Below are positions 1 to 9,421 of a stretch of 64,000 nucleotides of DNA, piece after piece. Origin of the DNA: Marivirga lumbricoides (GTDB lineage Bacteria > Bacteroidota > Bacteroidia > Cytophagales > Cyclobacteriaceae); the NCBI RefSeq assembly GCF_014636295.1, contig NZ_BMEC01000009.1, positions 1 through 64,000 on the forward strand, given 5' to 3'. Numbering within the stretch: position 1 is the stretch's first letter; every line of letters starts with the position of its first letter. The notes beneath the pieces are model-generated. The model had not been told where the DNA came from. It did not search any database and was given only the letters and a program-made list of their open reading frames with translations. A program made the translations under genes and the position numbers.

Positions 1-61
1 TAACCTGGAAGTACTCAAGAATGCCTTCAGGCAAAAACAACTCAATTAAACCCTGATCCAC
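1..61 (-). CDS. Partial transposase start (ISAon1-like N-terminal region), cut by the left edge
   Basis: Read on the minus strand from a GTG at 61, the frame is open to the window edge and gives VDQGLIELFLPEGILEYFQV. The pattern of acidic residues around LPEG(I/L)LEYF resembles the N-terminal region of ISAon1-family transposases of Bacteroidota, a match made from memory. Only about 20 residues are visible and there is no ATG, so the element boundary, completeness and exact start cannot be judged. It could also be an unrelated small protein. Confidence 0.4.
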   Translation of the reverse strand, partial: MDQGLIELFLPEGILEYFQV

Positions 62-168
62 TTTAACTTTTTTTTTGTGCAAAGTTAATCCTTCATCTAT
101 AAATCCCCAGATTTTCAGATTGATCCTCGATTTGTTGTCAACTTATTTCAGGACGAGACACATAAACG

Positions 169-202
169 AAAAAAGCCTCCCGATTTTTATCGAAAGGCTT
201 TT
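169..202 (-). terminator. Intrinsic terminator after tRNA-Val
   Basis: On the minus strand AAAAGCCT is mirrored by AGGCTTTT, with an inner CGAT/ATCG pairing and a TTTT-type loop, followed by a T-run. It sits 8 nt after the 3' end of tRNA-Val and so probably ends that transcript. The A-rich flank on the other side could make it work in both directions. Confidence 0.7.
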
Positions 203-209
203 CTTTTGT

Positions 210-283
210 GGGGATAGTAGGATTCGAACCTACGACCCCCTGCTTGTAAGGCAGGTGCTCTAAACCAACTGAGCTATATCCCC
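210..283 (-). tRNA. tRNA-Val (anticodon UAC)
   Basis: The minus strand folds as a complete 74-nt cloverleaf. The acceptor stem is GGGGATA/TATCCCC and the D-arm contains AGCTCAGTTGG. The anticodon stem CCTGC/GCAGG encloses the loop CTTACAA, which places TAC at positions 34-36, and the T-arm has GGTTCGAATCC. No CCA is encoded. UAC reads valine GUN codons. An intrinsic terminator follows, and a degenerate tRNA-like copy lies 40-75 nt upstream on the same strand. Confidence 0.97.
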
Positions 284-698
284 ATTATGTGTAGTTGAAT
301 TAAGTCTTACAACTCTCCTAACCTCTCAGTCAGGATGCTCTAAATCAACCGAGCTATATTCTTTCTTTTGTTAAACCGCTCAACTCTTTCGTTGATTGGG
401 AATGCAAATGTAGCACAGTTTTTTATACTTACAAACGTGTTTTAGTAAATATTTCACTTTTTTTTCACCTATCAATTTACATAATTGATTATCAGATTTT
501 TATAACATAAAAAAAATTACTTTTAATTATTCCCATTACCTGTCTCTATTTTAAACATTACACATCAGGTAAAAATAGCCTTTTTTACTTCCCTCCTTAA
601 TTTGTATTTTTGTATCAGATTAGAAACTATAAATTTTTGTACACTCATTTAATACAGCTGATACATAAATTACGTTTCCCCCTTAAAACATCCATGCT
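284..698. other. Intergenic region before the AsmA-like gene
   Basis: AT-rich. Apart from the tRNA relic it holds a possible plus-strand -7 element TATTTTTG at 605-612, which fits the Bacteroidota TAnnTTTG consensus and lies about 85 nt before the AsmA-like start, without a clear -33 box. I see no coding sequence. Confidence 0.4.
325..360 (-). pseudogene. tRNA 5'-half relic upstream of tRNA-Val
   Basis: The minus strand reads ATATAGCTCGGTTGATTTAGAGCA, almost the same as the 5' acceptor/D-arm part of the intact tRNA-Val, followed by a poor anticodon-like stem. No T-arm or matching 3' acceptor strand follows. It is therefore best read as a decayed or partly duplicated tRNA gene, in the same orientation as the intact gene. 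Confidence 0.6.
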
Positions 699-3197
699 TT
701 GAATCGCATCAAGAAATTTTTTCTCTATACTTTTATCATTTTTATCACTGTCTTTGCGTCAGTCTCAGCCTACCTTTACTATAATCAGGACAAGCTGGTT
801 AACCAGATTATCACCACACTCAATAAAAATTTGCAAACCCCTATCCAGGTGGGTAAAATTGATTTAAACTGGTGGACAGATTTCCCCAATATATCCCTGC
901 GTTTTCAACAGGTGAATATTCAGGAATCTATTAAAGGAAGTAAATTCCCCTTAGCTAAGCTAGAAGAACTCTCCCTGTCATTTGATATTATATCATTGAT
1001 TAAAGAAAATTACCAATTCGATAAAATTATCCTGAAAAATGGTGAAGTAACCATTCGCACCACTAAGAATGGCATCACCAATTACCAAATATTTAAAGAA
1101 GGAGCCGATGACGCGGACGAACCTCAGGCTTTTAATTTCAACCTCAAAGCAATAGTAATTGATGAAGTGGCCATCAATTATGTGGATGAATCACTAGAGC
1201 AATCTTACCTGCTTATAGGACACAAAGTAAATGCACAGTTGGCAAAGGAGGAAGATGTATATATTATAAAGGCAGATGGTTTACTTACTTCAAAAGCAAT
1301 TAAAATTAATGAGTTCAGCTATTTTGAAAACAAGAAGTTAAACCTGGATGCCGCAGTTGACTATAATGAAGAAAAGAGCACTGTAACTATTAAGCCTTCC
1401 AAAGTAATGGTGGCTGCCAATAATTTTGAAATAGGAGGCCTTTACCAACTTTCAGACAGCTACATGAACCTTAAAATTAAAGGTATAGACACCGACTTCT
1501 CTACTTTGATTTCACTGCTGCCTGAACAATACAGCAAAACCATTACGGCTTATCAAAGTAGTGGAGAAGCCGATTTTAGCGGGACTGTAATTGGGAAACT
1601 TACTAAAGGAGAAAACCCTGCTATCAATTTTGACTTCAATGTGCAAAATGCCTCCTTATACCACCCTGAATATCAAACGAAAGTAAGCAATCTTCAACTG
1701 AATGGTCAGTTTACCAATGGCTCTTCCAGGTCTTTTAAGACTTCCAGGTTACAGTTGAAAAATATTGCCTGTAATATTCAGGAGCATCCTTTTACAGCTG
1801 AGCTCACCTTAAGCAATTTCAATAATTACTATATTGATCTATCTACCAAAGGAGTGCTAACCACTCAGGATTTATTTTCTTTTCTTCCCAATAAAGAAAA
1901 AGTAAGAGACCTAAGCGGGGAGCTGGAATTCAATATAAGTCTTTCCGGCTATACTAATGATTTTAAAAAGGCGTCTACAGCGCATAGAGTAAATAATTCG
2001 GGAGAAATAAGACTGAATAATGTTGGTGGCATCTATTTGGATTACCCATTACCACTTAAAAATATCTCCGGAAGGCTCTTATTCAATAAAAATGATATTG
2101 GTATTAATTCATTAAGTGGCAGCATCGGTGAATCGGACATATTAATGAATGGCTTCTTTCTCAATATTATTCCCTACCTGCTTCAGGAAAACCAATCTCT
2201 TTTAATTGAAGCTAAAACTCAAAGTGACAACATTAACCTTAATGAATTACTTTCGGGGCTTTCCAACGAAGAAAACACCATTGAAAAGCAGGAAAAATCA
2301 TTCAAATTTTCCATCAGTCCTTATTTGCGTTTTGACCTGGAAAGCAAAGTGAAGAACCTGGCATTTAAGAGATTTTCAGCCAGGGATATCAGCGGACAAA
2401 TAGAAGTAAAGCATCAGGAACTGAAAGCGAGGAACTTAAACCTTAAAAGTAGTGGTGGTGAAATGTTGCTCAACGGAACCATTAACACCGCCTCAGAAAA
2501 TGAAGTAAGAATAAATACACTTGCTGCCTTTAATCAATTAAACATAGATAGTATTTTCTACTCATTTGATAACTTTAATCAGAATTTCCTCACCGACAGT
2601 CATCTTAAAGGAAAAATAAATGCCAATGTGAGAGCTTTCATTCTTCTGGACAAAGAATTGAATTTTAAGCCTGAATATTTCACGGCTGATATTGAAACGT
2701 CTATTGTAAACGGACAACTCAACAATTTTGCACCTATGCAAAGCCTTTCCAATTATGTGAATGAGAAAGACCTTTCTAACCTCAGCTTTGGTGAATTAAC
2801 CAACACTATCCGAATAGAAAATAAAACTATTTACCTGCCGGAGATGCTCATAAAATCCAATATTTCAGAAATAGTGCTACAAGGAACACACACTTTTGAT
2901 CAGGAAATAAACTACAGACTGCTTGTTCCTCTAAAAAATTTCAGGAAGAAAGACAAAGATGAAGCCTTCGGTGCCATAGAAAAGACTGATGATTATACTA
3001 AATTACATTTGAAAATTGTGGGCACCACTGATGATTTTAACGTTAGTTGGGATGGAAAGCGTTCTTTAAAATCTGTCGCAGACCGTATTCAAAAGGAAGG
3101 CAAAACTTTAAAGAAAATAATTACCGGAGAAAAGCTTCCGGATGAAAAGAAAAAAGAAGAAGTAGAACTCACTGAAGATGAATATTTTGACTGGTAA
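699..3197 (+). CDS. AsmA-like C-terminal domain protein, inner-membrane anchored
   Basis: An 832-residue protein with one N-terminal membrane helix (about residues 7-27) and a long repetitive beta-rich body. It resembles the AsmA family (AsmA_2-type C-terminal part), envelope proteins thought to bridge periplasm and outer membrane in lipid transport. No enzyme motif is seen. The start is unusual: the frame opens with TTG at 699, and the only nearby ATG (694) gives ATG CTT TGA, whose stop overlaps the TTG. One extra T in the TTT run would join that ATG to this frame. The last 20 nt overlap the downstream lipoprotein gene, which suggests translational coupling. The family call is good; the precise role is inferred. 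Confidence 0.8.
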   Translation: MNRIKKFFLYTFIIFITVFASVSAYLYYNQDKLVNQIITTLNKNLQTPIQVGKIDLNWWTDFPNISLRFQQVNIQESIKGSKFPLAKLEELSLSFDIISLIKENYQFDKIILKNGEVTIRTTKNGITNYQIFKEGADDADEPQAFNFNLKAIVIDEVAINYVDESLEQSYLLIGHKVNAQLAKEEDVYIIKADGLLTSKAIKINEFSYFENKKLNLDAAVDYNEEKSTVTIKPSKVMVAANNFEIGGLYQLSDSYMNLKIKGIDTDFSTLISLLPEQYSKTITAYQSSGEADFSGTVIGKLTKGENPAINFDFNVQNASLYHPEYQTKVSNLQLNGQFTNGSSRSFKTSRLQLKNIACNIQEHPFTAELTLSNFNNYYIDLSTKGVLTTQDLFSFLPNKEKVRDLSGELEFNISLSGYTNDFKKASTAHRVNNSGEIRLNNVGGIYLDYPLPLKNISGRLLFNKNDIGINSLSGSIGESDILMNGFFLNIIPYLLQENQSLLIEAKTQSDNINLNELLSGLSNEENTIEKQEKSFKFSISPYLRFDLESKVKNLAFKRFSARDISGQIEVKHQELKARNLNLKSSGGEMLLNGTINTASENEVRINTLAAFNQLNIDSIFYSFDNFNQNFLTDSHLKGKINANVRAFILLDKELNFKPEYFTADIETSIVNGQLNNFAPMQSLSNYVNEKDLSNLSFGELTNTIRIENKTIYLPEMLIKSNISEIVLQGTHTFDQEINYRLLVPLKNFRKKDKDEAFGAIEKTDDYTKLHLKIVGTTDDFNVSWDGKRSLKSVADRIQKEGKTLKKIITGEKLPDEKKKEEVELTEDEYFDW

Positions 3198-4236
3198 GCA
3201 CATATTATTATCTCTCACTTTTATAGCACTGGCAAGCCTTGTCGGTTGTCAGAAAAAAACGATCCTTTTTGAATCTGAAAATATTGAGTCTGGCACTCAG
3301 GCCTTATTAATTGGCTTAGATGTTATAGATGAAGAAACTATTTGGGCCAGTGGCACCAATGCCACTTTGTTAAAAAGCACTAATGGAGGTGACTCCTGGC
3401 AGGTATTTCAATATACTGAAGCAGATACTCTACAGTTTAGAGATGTACAGGGACTTAACCAGAAAGAAGCAATTGTTTTAAGTGCCGGAGAAGGAAAAGC
3501 TTCTCAAATTTTTCATTTCCACGAAGACAATGGTTGGAAAAGAGTGTACCAAATGCAAAATGAAAAAGGCTTTTTAGATGCAATACAATTTTGGACTAAC
3601 GGTACTGGCTTAGCCTATGGAGATGCGATAGACTCCAGCGCTTTTATTTTAAAAACAACTGACTTTGGAAAAACATGGGAGCGCCTCCCAAAAGAAAAAT
3701 CTCCAATTGCCAGAAAAGGTGAAGGGGGCTTCGCTTCCAGTGGTACTAATATCGTTTCCATTGAAGGTGGCGAGGCATGGATTGGAACCGGAGCCGGCTC
3801 CAGTTCAAGAATTTTTTACACAAGTGATTATGGTGAATCCTGGAAAGCCTACAAAACTCCTATGGTGAAAGGCGAGGCTGCAGGTATCACTTCCGTTCGT
3901 TATGAAGCAGGCAGGCTATACATAACCGGAGGTGATCTATCAATTGAAGATTCTTACACTAATAATTTATATTATTCAGTTGATAAAGGTAAAAACTGGA
4001 ATGAGATTCCTCAGCCCATAACTAAAGGAGCATTTTATGGATCAGCACTGGCAAGCTATGCCGATCAGCTATTGTATTTAGTAACTGGTCCACAAGGGGC
4101 AGATGTGTGGATAGAGGAACAATATGAATGGATGAACCTCTCCAATCTTAACTTATGGACAGCTGCTTTTATTAATCAGAATACAGCTATTTTGGCTGGT
4201 AGAAATGGAGAAATAATAAAAATTAGCTTCTACTAA
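3178..4236 (+). CDS. Lipoprotein with BNR/YCF48-like beta-propeller repeats
   Basis: A 352-residue protein with a lipoprotein signal peptide whose lipobox is LVGC (Cys24), so it should be anchored to a membrane. The body carries repeated ST(N/D)GG(D)SW and DFGKTW/DYGESW motifs, the Asp-box pattern of sialidase/BNR-type and YCF48-like propellers, at about residues 65-75, 160-165 and 220-225. These repeats form beta-propellers and do not by themselves imply enzyme activity; no sialidase catalytic set is visible. Its ATG lies inside the end of the AsmA-like gene (20-nt overlap), so the two are probably co-translated. It converges with murF 11 nt downstream. Confidence 0.75.
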   Translation: MNILTGKHILLSLTFIALASLVGCQKKTILFESENIESGTQALLIGLDVIDEETIWASGTNATLLKSTNGGDSWQVFQYTEADTLQFRDVQGLNQKEAIVLSAGEGKASQIFHFHEDNGWKRVYQMQNEKGFLDAIQFWTNGTGLAYGDAIDSSAFILKTTDFGKTWERLPKEKSPIARKGEGGFASSGTNIVSIEGGEAWIGTGAGSSSRIFYTSDYGESWKAYKTPMVKGEAAGITSVRYEAGRLYITGGDLSIEDSYTNNLYYSVDKGKNWNEIPQPITKGAFYGSALASYADQLLYLVTGPQGADVWIEEQYEWMNLSNLNLWTAAFINQNTAILAGRNGEIIKISFY

Positions 4237-4247
4237 TAAATTTAAAA

Positions 4248-5543
4248 TCACTCTTCAAAATAGGGCAGTAAATCTTCCAGTGCATTCTTGCGGGAGCCCT
4301 TTAATAGTATTGTGCTACCATGCTTAATAGGGTGCTCTTTTAAATAGGCTATAAATTCATCCTTATTTTCGAAAAACTTACCAAACTTATCAGTTTTTTT
4401 AGCCGCTTTAATCAGTTTACCAATATAAAAACGCTTACTCACTCCAAGGTCTACAGCAATTTCACCTACTTTCTCATGCTCCAGCTCGGAAAGCTCGCCC
4501 AACTCCATCATATCTCCTAAAATCACTACTGATTCACTATTTTCTGCTGATACAAGCCCTTTAATGGCCACCTCCATTGAATCTGGATTGGCATTATAGG
4601 CATCGGAGATAATGTTGTAATGCTTCGTTTTAATGAGCTGCGATCGCATATCTTTTGGCTGGTAAGTTGCAACTGCTTCCTCAGCCGCTTCTTCCGGAAC
4701 CTCAAAAAACTTAGCCACACACAATGCAGCCGCTACATTCATAAAATTATACTGACCTACTAAATGGGTACTCACCACATTTGTAGCTGTTTCCAATTCA
4801 AGAAAAACCCCTCCGGTTAAAGGGTTAGCCGGATAATAATCATGTTCATTAGGGTAAGTGACTGCGTTTTCAAAACGCTTCTGCATATTTTTGAGTACTG
4901 CATCATTCGTATTGACAAATGGTATTCCATTATTCTTCTTAAGGTAGTCGAAAAGTTCACTTTTACCTAAAACTATATTCTCAAAACCACCAAATTCCCC
5001 AATATGTGCTTTACCAATATTTGTGATTAAACCATGTGTAGGTTTGGCTATCTTACAGTAAGATGCTATTTCTCCTACATGGTTAGCACCCATTTCTATG
5101 ATAGCCATTTCAAAAGTATCATCGATAGCTAAAATGCTTAACGGCACTCCTATATGGTTATTAAGATTACCTCTGGTGGCAAAAGTTTTAAATTTTGCAG
5201 ATAAAGCCGTCTGCATTAATTCTTTGGTGGTGGTTTTACCATTAGAACCAGTAATCCCAATCACTGGAATCCTTAGTTGATCTCTATGATAAGATGCCAA
5301 ATTCTGTAAATATTTCAAGGCATTTTCAACCAGTATAAAGCTTTCTCCTCCCTTATCGTATTCAGGCTCATCAATTACTACTGCAATAGCTCCCTCATTC
5401 AATGCTTTTTCAGCAAATAAATTCCCATTGAAATTAGGCCCTTTTAAAGCAAAAAATAAATTGCCTTGCTTCAATTTCCTAGTATCAGTACAAATACCGG
5501 TACTTTTTAGGAATAATTGATGTAATTGATCAATGTTTGGCAT
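4248..5543 (-). CDS. murF: UDP-N-acetylmuramoyl-tripeptide--D-alanyl-D-alanine ligase
   Basis: A 431-residue Mur ligase. MurF adds D-Ala-D-Ala to the UDP-MurNAc-tripeptide in the cytoplasm, the last cytoplasmic peptide step of peptidoglycan precursor synthesis. The ATP-binding loop GITGSNGKTTT lies at residues 96-106, followed by the central-domain motifs EMGANHVGEI and NIGKAHIGEF and the C-terminal-domain signature YNANPDSM. Length and domain order are normal for MurF. It stands alone here, away from a division and cell wall cluster, which is common in this phylum. The start is the first ATG. Confidence 0.95.
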   Translation of the reverse strand: MPNIDQLHQLFLKSTGICTDTRKLKQGNLFFALKGPNFNGNLFAEKALNEGAIAVVIDEPEYDKGGESFILVENALKYLQNLASYHRDQLRIPVIGITGSNGKTTTKELMQTALSAKFKTFATRGNLNNHIGVPLSILAIDDTFEMAIIEMGANHVGEIASYCKIAKPTHGLITNIGKAHIGEFGGFENIVLGKSELFDYLKKNNGIPFVNTNDAVLKNMQKRFENAVTYPNEHDYYPANPLTGGVFLELETATNVVSTHLVGQYNFMNVAAALCVAKFFEVPEEAAEEAVATYQPKDMRSQLIKTKHYNIISDAYNANPDSMEVAIKGLVSAENSESVVILGDMMELGELSELEHEKVGEIAVDLGVSKRFYIGKLIKAAKKTDKFGKFFENKDEFIAYLKEHPIKHGSTILLKGSRKNALEDLLPYFEE

Positions 5544-5783
5544 AGTAAGAATGTTTACACAAAGCTAAAAAATTGTTTTCTCTTCGTGTGAAAACCTATT
5601 AATAAAACTTTAATAGAATTCCATTATTGGCTGGAATTTAGTAACGATGAATAAATTATGTTGTTTAAGGTAGAAAAAAAAGCTTAGCACTTAGATTATG
5701 TATCAATATTTGAATTAATCTATAAACTCATCATTTTTCAGATAGGACAACGTTAGAAATCCAAAGTATTGTAAATTTGAAGC

Positions 5784-7976
5784 ATGCGAATCCTTTTCAT
5801 TCTTTCTTTTCTCTTAGTCAATAGTATTAGCGCAATCGCGCAATGGAACTTTCAGTCTTTTGAAGGCATACCCGTACGTGATCAGGACAGTCAGCAGAAA
5901 TTATTTCCCTGGGCCGGTGGATTAAATGGCGTACAATACAGCCAGGTAGATCTTAATAATGATGGCTTAAAAGATATTGTTGCTTTTGACCGATCCAGTG
6001 GAAGAAAAATGTGCTTTCTCAGAAGAAATAACGGGTATGAATATTCCCTGGCTTATGAGGCATACCTACCTCAGCAAATCTCTAATTTCCTCATTATGAA
6101 AGATTATGATCAGGATGGTAAAAATGACATTTTCACTGCCGGCAACCTTGGAATAACGGTGTTTAAAAACACCAGTACAGGTATTTTACCCACATGGGAA
6201 AAAGTAATAGATTTTATTCCTTACGAAAGCCTGAGCGGAAACACGGTAAACCTTCAGGTAAATTTTAATGACTATCCTTTTATTGCAGACATTGATGGAG
6301 ATGGCGATTTAGATATTTTTAATTTCAATTTCTCAGGCCTGGAAAGCAAAATTATCTTCTACAAGAATGAAAGTATAGAAACCACTGGAACTGCCGACAT
6401 CAATAATTATAGGATAGTAAATAATAACTGGGGAGAGGTAGAAGATTGCGATTGTGGCGTATTTGCTTTTTCCGGGGAAGAATGTAATACCGGTTTGGGT
6501 TTAAGTTTAGCCAGAGCGCAGGCCAGACATGCAGGGGGAAAGAGCATCCTAATTCATGATGTAGACGAAGATGGTTCATTTGAACTTATTACAAGCCATG
6601 AGGAATGCAAAGAGTTGTATGCTTTTTTAAATAGCCAGACTACCGGAACCTCACCAATATATAATAGTTTCACCAGCAGTTTTCCTTCCGCTGAAAACCC
6701 TGCAAATTTTAATTTTTACCCCAACTCCATGCTTATTGACTATAATTTGGACGGTACGGACGAATTGATTGTAAGCCCTAATCTGGAAGCTAATTTCGGG
6801 ACTCCTGTCGACTTCGTTAATTCTAACTGGCTCTATGAAGTTAACGCTGATGGATACGAATTGACGACTAAATCCTTTCTACAGGAAGAAATGATTGAAT
6901 GGGGTGCTTTAACAAGCCCTGCTTTTTATGATTATGATGCCGATGGAGACCTTGATCTATTCATAGCTTACACTCATTTAAATGAAGCAGAGAATCTCTA
7001 CTCTGCTATTGCTTATTATGAAAATACAGGAAATGCAGAAAACCCCTCTTTTCAATTAGTAACTGATAATTTTTTAAACATCAGGTCCATTGGAATGGCC
7101 AATATGGTAATGCAGTGGTTCGATATCGATCAGGATGGAGCAATTGACCTCTCCTTACAAGGCACTATAGATAATAGCAACAGGCTTTTTTTCCTCTACA
7201 ACAATGGAGGAAGTTTCAATATTTCTGAGCGACAGTTGATCACTGATGCTGCAATAGGCTTTGGTTTTTCTGTGCATCTGGCTGATGTAACCGGTTCTAC
7301 TTCTCCCGATTTACTGGTAGGAAAATCATCGGGCGGCTTAATTTTATATGAAAATGTGGGTTCAGGAAGAAATCCCTCTTTTAACCAGGTAAATAACCAG
7401 TACCTGGGAATAAGCGATGATTTCTTCAGATCGGCACTTAATGTGTATGTGGACGACCTGAACAATGATGGAAATAAAGATTTAATAGCTTCTGACTTGA
7501 GTGGAAGAATGAGAATTTACAATGATGTAAAAAACAATGAAGGAGATTTTGACACGCTACAGCTTTACAATCCACTCAGTTCAGGTTTTGAAGCATTTGA
7601 TTTCGGCAAAAGGAATATATTAACTACAGCAAGGTTATTTAATGATGATTACCCTTCTTTAGTAATGGGCAGCATTTCGGGGGGCGTAAGGGTTTTCAGA
7701 AACATAGAAGAATTCCCCGTTTCTGAAACAGCTGATGAAAAAATATTTATTGTTTACCCTAACCCTTCAGCTTCAGGCATTCTCAATATTACAAATAATC
7801 AAAACATCAGCGTTTCTGTTACTTCAGCGGATGGTAAGCGGATTTTAAACAATATTTTTGTGAGTGCAAATCAACCTCAAACTATTGATCTTTCAACACT
7901 AGCCAGTGGACTTTATTTTGTAGGGGCAAGATTTAGCGATGGATCAAGAGTAGTTAGAAAAATCATTATTAAATAA
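5784..7976 (+). CDS. Secreted VCBS/FG-GAP repeat protein with T9SS sorting domain
   Basis: A 730-residue protein with an N-terminal signal peptide (about residues 1-19, ending AIAQ). Many acidic calcium-type repeats follow, such as DLNNDGLKD, DYDQDGKND, DIDGDGDLD, DYDADGDLD and DLNNDGNKD, typical of FG-GAP/VCBS propeller proteins. The last 75 residues (YPNPSASG...GLYFV...RKIIIK) form a type A C-terminal signal for the type IX secretion system, so it is probably exported and attached to the cell surface. A TAAATTTG -7-like element ends 4 nt before the ATG, which would make the mRNA almost leaderless if real. Surface adhesin or binding function is inferred; no enzymatic motif is seen. Confidence 0.85.
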   Translation: MRILFILSFLLVNSISAIAQWNFQSFEGIPVRDQDSQQKLFPWAGGLNGVQYSQVDLNNDGLKDIVAFDRSSGRKMCFLRRNNGYEYSLAYEAYLPQQISNFLIMKDYDQDGKNDIFTAGNLGITVFKNTSTGILPTWEKVIDFIPYESLSGNTVNLQVNFNDYPFIADIDGDGDLDIFNFNFSGLESKIIFYKNESIETTGTADINNYRIVNNNWGEVEDCDCGVFAFSGEECNTGLGLSLARAQARHAGGKSILIHDVDEDGSFELITSHEECKELYAFLNSQTTGTSPIYNSFTSSFPSAENPANFNFYPNSMLIDYNLDGTDELIVSPNLEANFGTPVDFVNSNWLYEVNADGYELTTKSFLQEEMIEWGALTSPAFYDYDADGDLDLFIAYTHLNEAENLYSAIAYYENTGNAENPSFQLVTDNFLNIRSIGMANMVMQWFDIDQDGAIDLSLQGTIDNSNRLFFLYNNGGSFNISERQLITDAAIGFGFSVHLADVTGSTSPDLLVGKSSGGLILYENVGSGRNPSFNQVNNQYLGISDDFFRSALNVYVDDLNNDGNKDLIASDLSGRMRIYNDVKNNEGDFDTLQLYNPLSSGFEAFDFGKRNILTTARLFNDDYPSLVMGSISGGVRVFRNIEEFPVSETADEKIFIVYPNPSASGILNITNNQNISVSVTSADGKRILNNIFVSANQPQTIDLSTLASGLYFVGARFSDGSRVVRKIIIK

Positions 7977-7985
7977 GAAATTGTT

Positions 7986-8423
7986 TTAGTTTTCTAAGGG
8001 AACCATTAAAACCGGTATTTTAGACTTCTTCATCACCTCTGAAGAAACACTTTCCTGAAAAATTTTATATAAAATACTGTGTTCATGATGGCCTATAATA
8101 ATAAGGTCCGCCTTTAGTTTTTGAGCTTCCTGTAAAATTGATTCAACAGTAGCTCCCTGAATAAGTAAAGCCTCAGCCTTTACTGCTTGTGCGTGCATTA
8201 ATTCAGAATAATGCTGTAAAGAATGGTGTTCTTCCCTTAAACCCTCTGCTTTGGCATCTCTAATGTATTGTGGCCCTACACTATATCCGACAAAATCAGG
8301 ATCCGGAGCACCAATATGTAAAAGCCATATTTTAGCAGAAAAAGCCTTTGCGAATTGTACAGCCTGATCTAACAAGAGCTGCTCGTCATTCTTAAAATCG
8401 ATAGAAACCAAAATATTTTTCAT
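7986..8423 (-). CDS. Universal stress protein (UspA family)
   Basis: A 145-residue single Usp domain. The N-terminus KNILVSIDFKNDEQ and the C-terminal ATP-binding-type run IIIGHHEHS...SSEVMKKSKIPVLMVP are typical of UspA proteins. The G-2x-G-9x-G(S/T) loop is only partly matched, so nucleotide binding is uncertain. These are cytoplasmic stress and starvation proteins. It converges with the VCBS gene, with 9 nt between them, and lies downstream of the beta-barrel gene, from which it is separated by a terminator. The start is the first ATG. Confidence 0.88.
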   Translation of the reverse strand: MKNILVSIDFKNDEQLLLDQAVQFAKAFSAKIWLLHIGAPDPDFVGYSVGPQYIRDAKAEGLREEHHSLQHYSELMHAQAVKAEALLIQGATVESILQEAQKLKADLIIIGHHEHSILYKIFQESVSSEVMKKSKIPVLMVPLEN

Positions 8424-8539
8424 CAGCTTTTATTTAAAAATTGAAGAAGGAAATACCCACTCTTTTTCATCTATCTCTACTGTACCATTGATAAACTTCT
8501 TATAGGTATTACGAATATTAAAACAATCAGTTAAAAAAA

Positions 8540-8567
8540 AGAGCCTCACACTTAAAGTATGAAGCTC
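8540..8567 (-). terminator. Intrinsic terminator after the beta-barrel gene
   Basis: Minus-strand AGAGCTTCATACTT and its complement form a long stem with G-T wobbles around a 2-nt TA centre, followed by eight Ts. It lies 22 nt beyond the stop codon of the beta-barrel gene and separates it from the stress protein gene. Confidence 0.8.
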
Positions 8568-8589
8568 TGCTAATAAAATATATTATAAA

Positions 8590-9153
8590 TTATTTTCTTC
8601 CTCCGAAAAAGAAACCACCTATTCTAATTCCAATATAGCTGTTTTTAACATCAAAAGTAGTTTCTTCTCCATTGCTATCGAAACCTTGAGCCTCAGAAGC
8701 ACCTATAATGTTGTAATCTATATTAATGTTAAAATGACCTAAATCGAAACCAATTCTTGGGTAAAAACCAAATTTTGTCTCTGCAGCTGCACCAGCAGCA
8801 TCTTGACCTACAGAAACTGAAGCCAAACCAAATAAACCTAAACCAGCTCCAACATAAGGTCTGAATTTATTATTTGAAAAGTAATATTTACCATTCACTG
8901 TATATGAAGAGGTTCCTGCAATACTTGCCTCAGTATCTCCTACAACTCTGCCCATTAAAGCTGTTTCCCATCTTAAACCTAAAGCAATGGCATCATTTAA
9001 CCTATAAGCAGGTTCAACATCAAATAAAACACCACCTCCACCTTCCGGTATAGTATAACCAACACCAACATATAACTGAAATGGTTTAAACTCTTGTGCT
9101 TTTGCAGTTCCCACTGCAACTACTAACATTGCGATTAATAGAATTTTTTTCAT
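8590..9153 (-). CDS. Outer-membrane beta-barrel protein
   Basis: A 187-residue protein with a clear signal peptide (residues 1-20, ending AKAQ) and alternating amphipathic strands such as FRPYVGAGLGLFG, FGFYPRIGFDLG and SYIGIRIGGFFFGG. This is the pattern of small 8-stranded OmpW/OmpX-like or 'porin family' barrels of Bacteroidota. The function is unknown; such proteins are usually structural. It is transcribed alone, with a possible promoter at 9183-9190 and a strong terminator at 8540-8567. The first ATG gives a complete signal peptide. Confidence 0.82.
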   Translation of the reverse strand: MKKILLIAMLVVAVGTAKAQEFKPFQLYVGVGYTIPEGGGGVLFDVEPAYRLNDAIALGLRWETALMGRVVGDTEASIAGTSSYTVNGKYYFSNNKFRPYVGAGLGLFGLASVSVGQDAAGAAAETKFGFYPRIGFDLGHFNINIDYNIIGASEAQGFDSNGEETTFDVKNSYIGIRIGGFFFGGRK

Positions 9154-9182
9154 AATTTTTATGTGTTAATTTTAGAATAAGA

Positions 9183-9190
9183 CAAAACTA
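9183..9190 (-). promoter_or_regulatory. Possible -7 element TAGTTTTG
   Basis: It matches the Bacteroidota TAnnTTTG -7 consensus on the minus strand, 30 nt before the beta-barrel start. The -33 partner is not at the usual distance, so this is a weak call. Confidence 0.35.
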
Positions 9191-9421
9191 TCACAATAAA
9201 TTATAAGTTTTTTGACGCAATTATACTAATTCAAGTCATGCGTAATAAATAAAGAGTAGTGCAACTTTTATAAATTTAGGCAAATTCAAATATATCTTTC
9301 TAATTCCCTGAAATGCAAACGATTGATTTTTGATTTAATATTTCCCCAGGTTTCATCTTCAATTAGAAACTTTAAAAGGTACATTAACAAATTTTTAAAA
9401 ATATTATACTATTCCAATAAA

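Noticed and set aside
75-263. Plus-strand 62-codon ORF
   Set aside because: It runs through the terminator and the antisense of tRNA-Val, so it is a chance frame.
8430-8546. Minus-strand 39-codon frame (GTG start) before the stress protein gene
   Set aside because: Its codons look protein-like near the end (INGTVEIDEKEWVFPSSIF), but the start lies inside the terminator stem and no ATG exists. It may be a trace of a lost gene; not enough to annotate.
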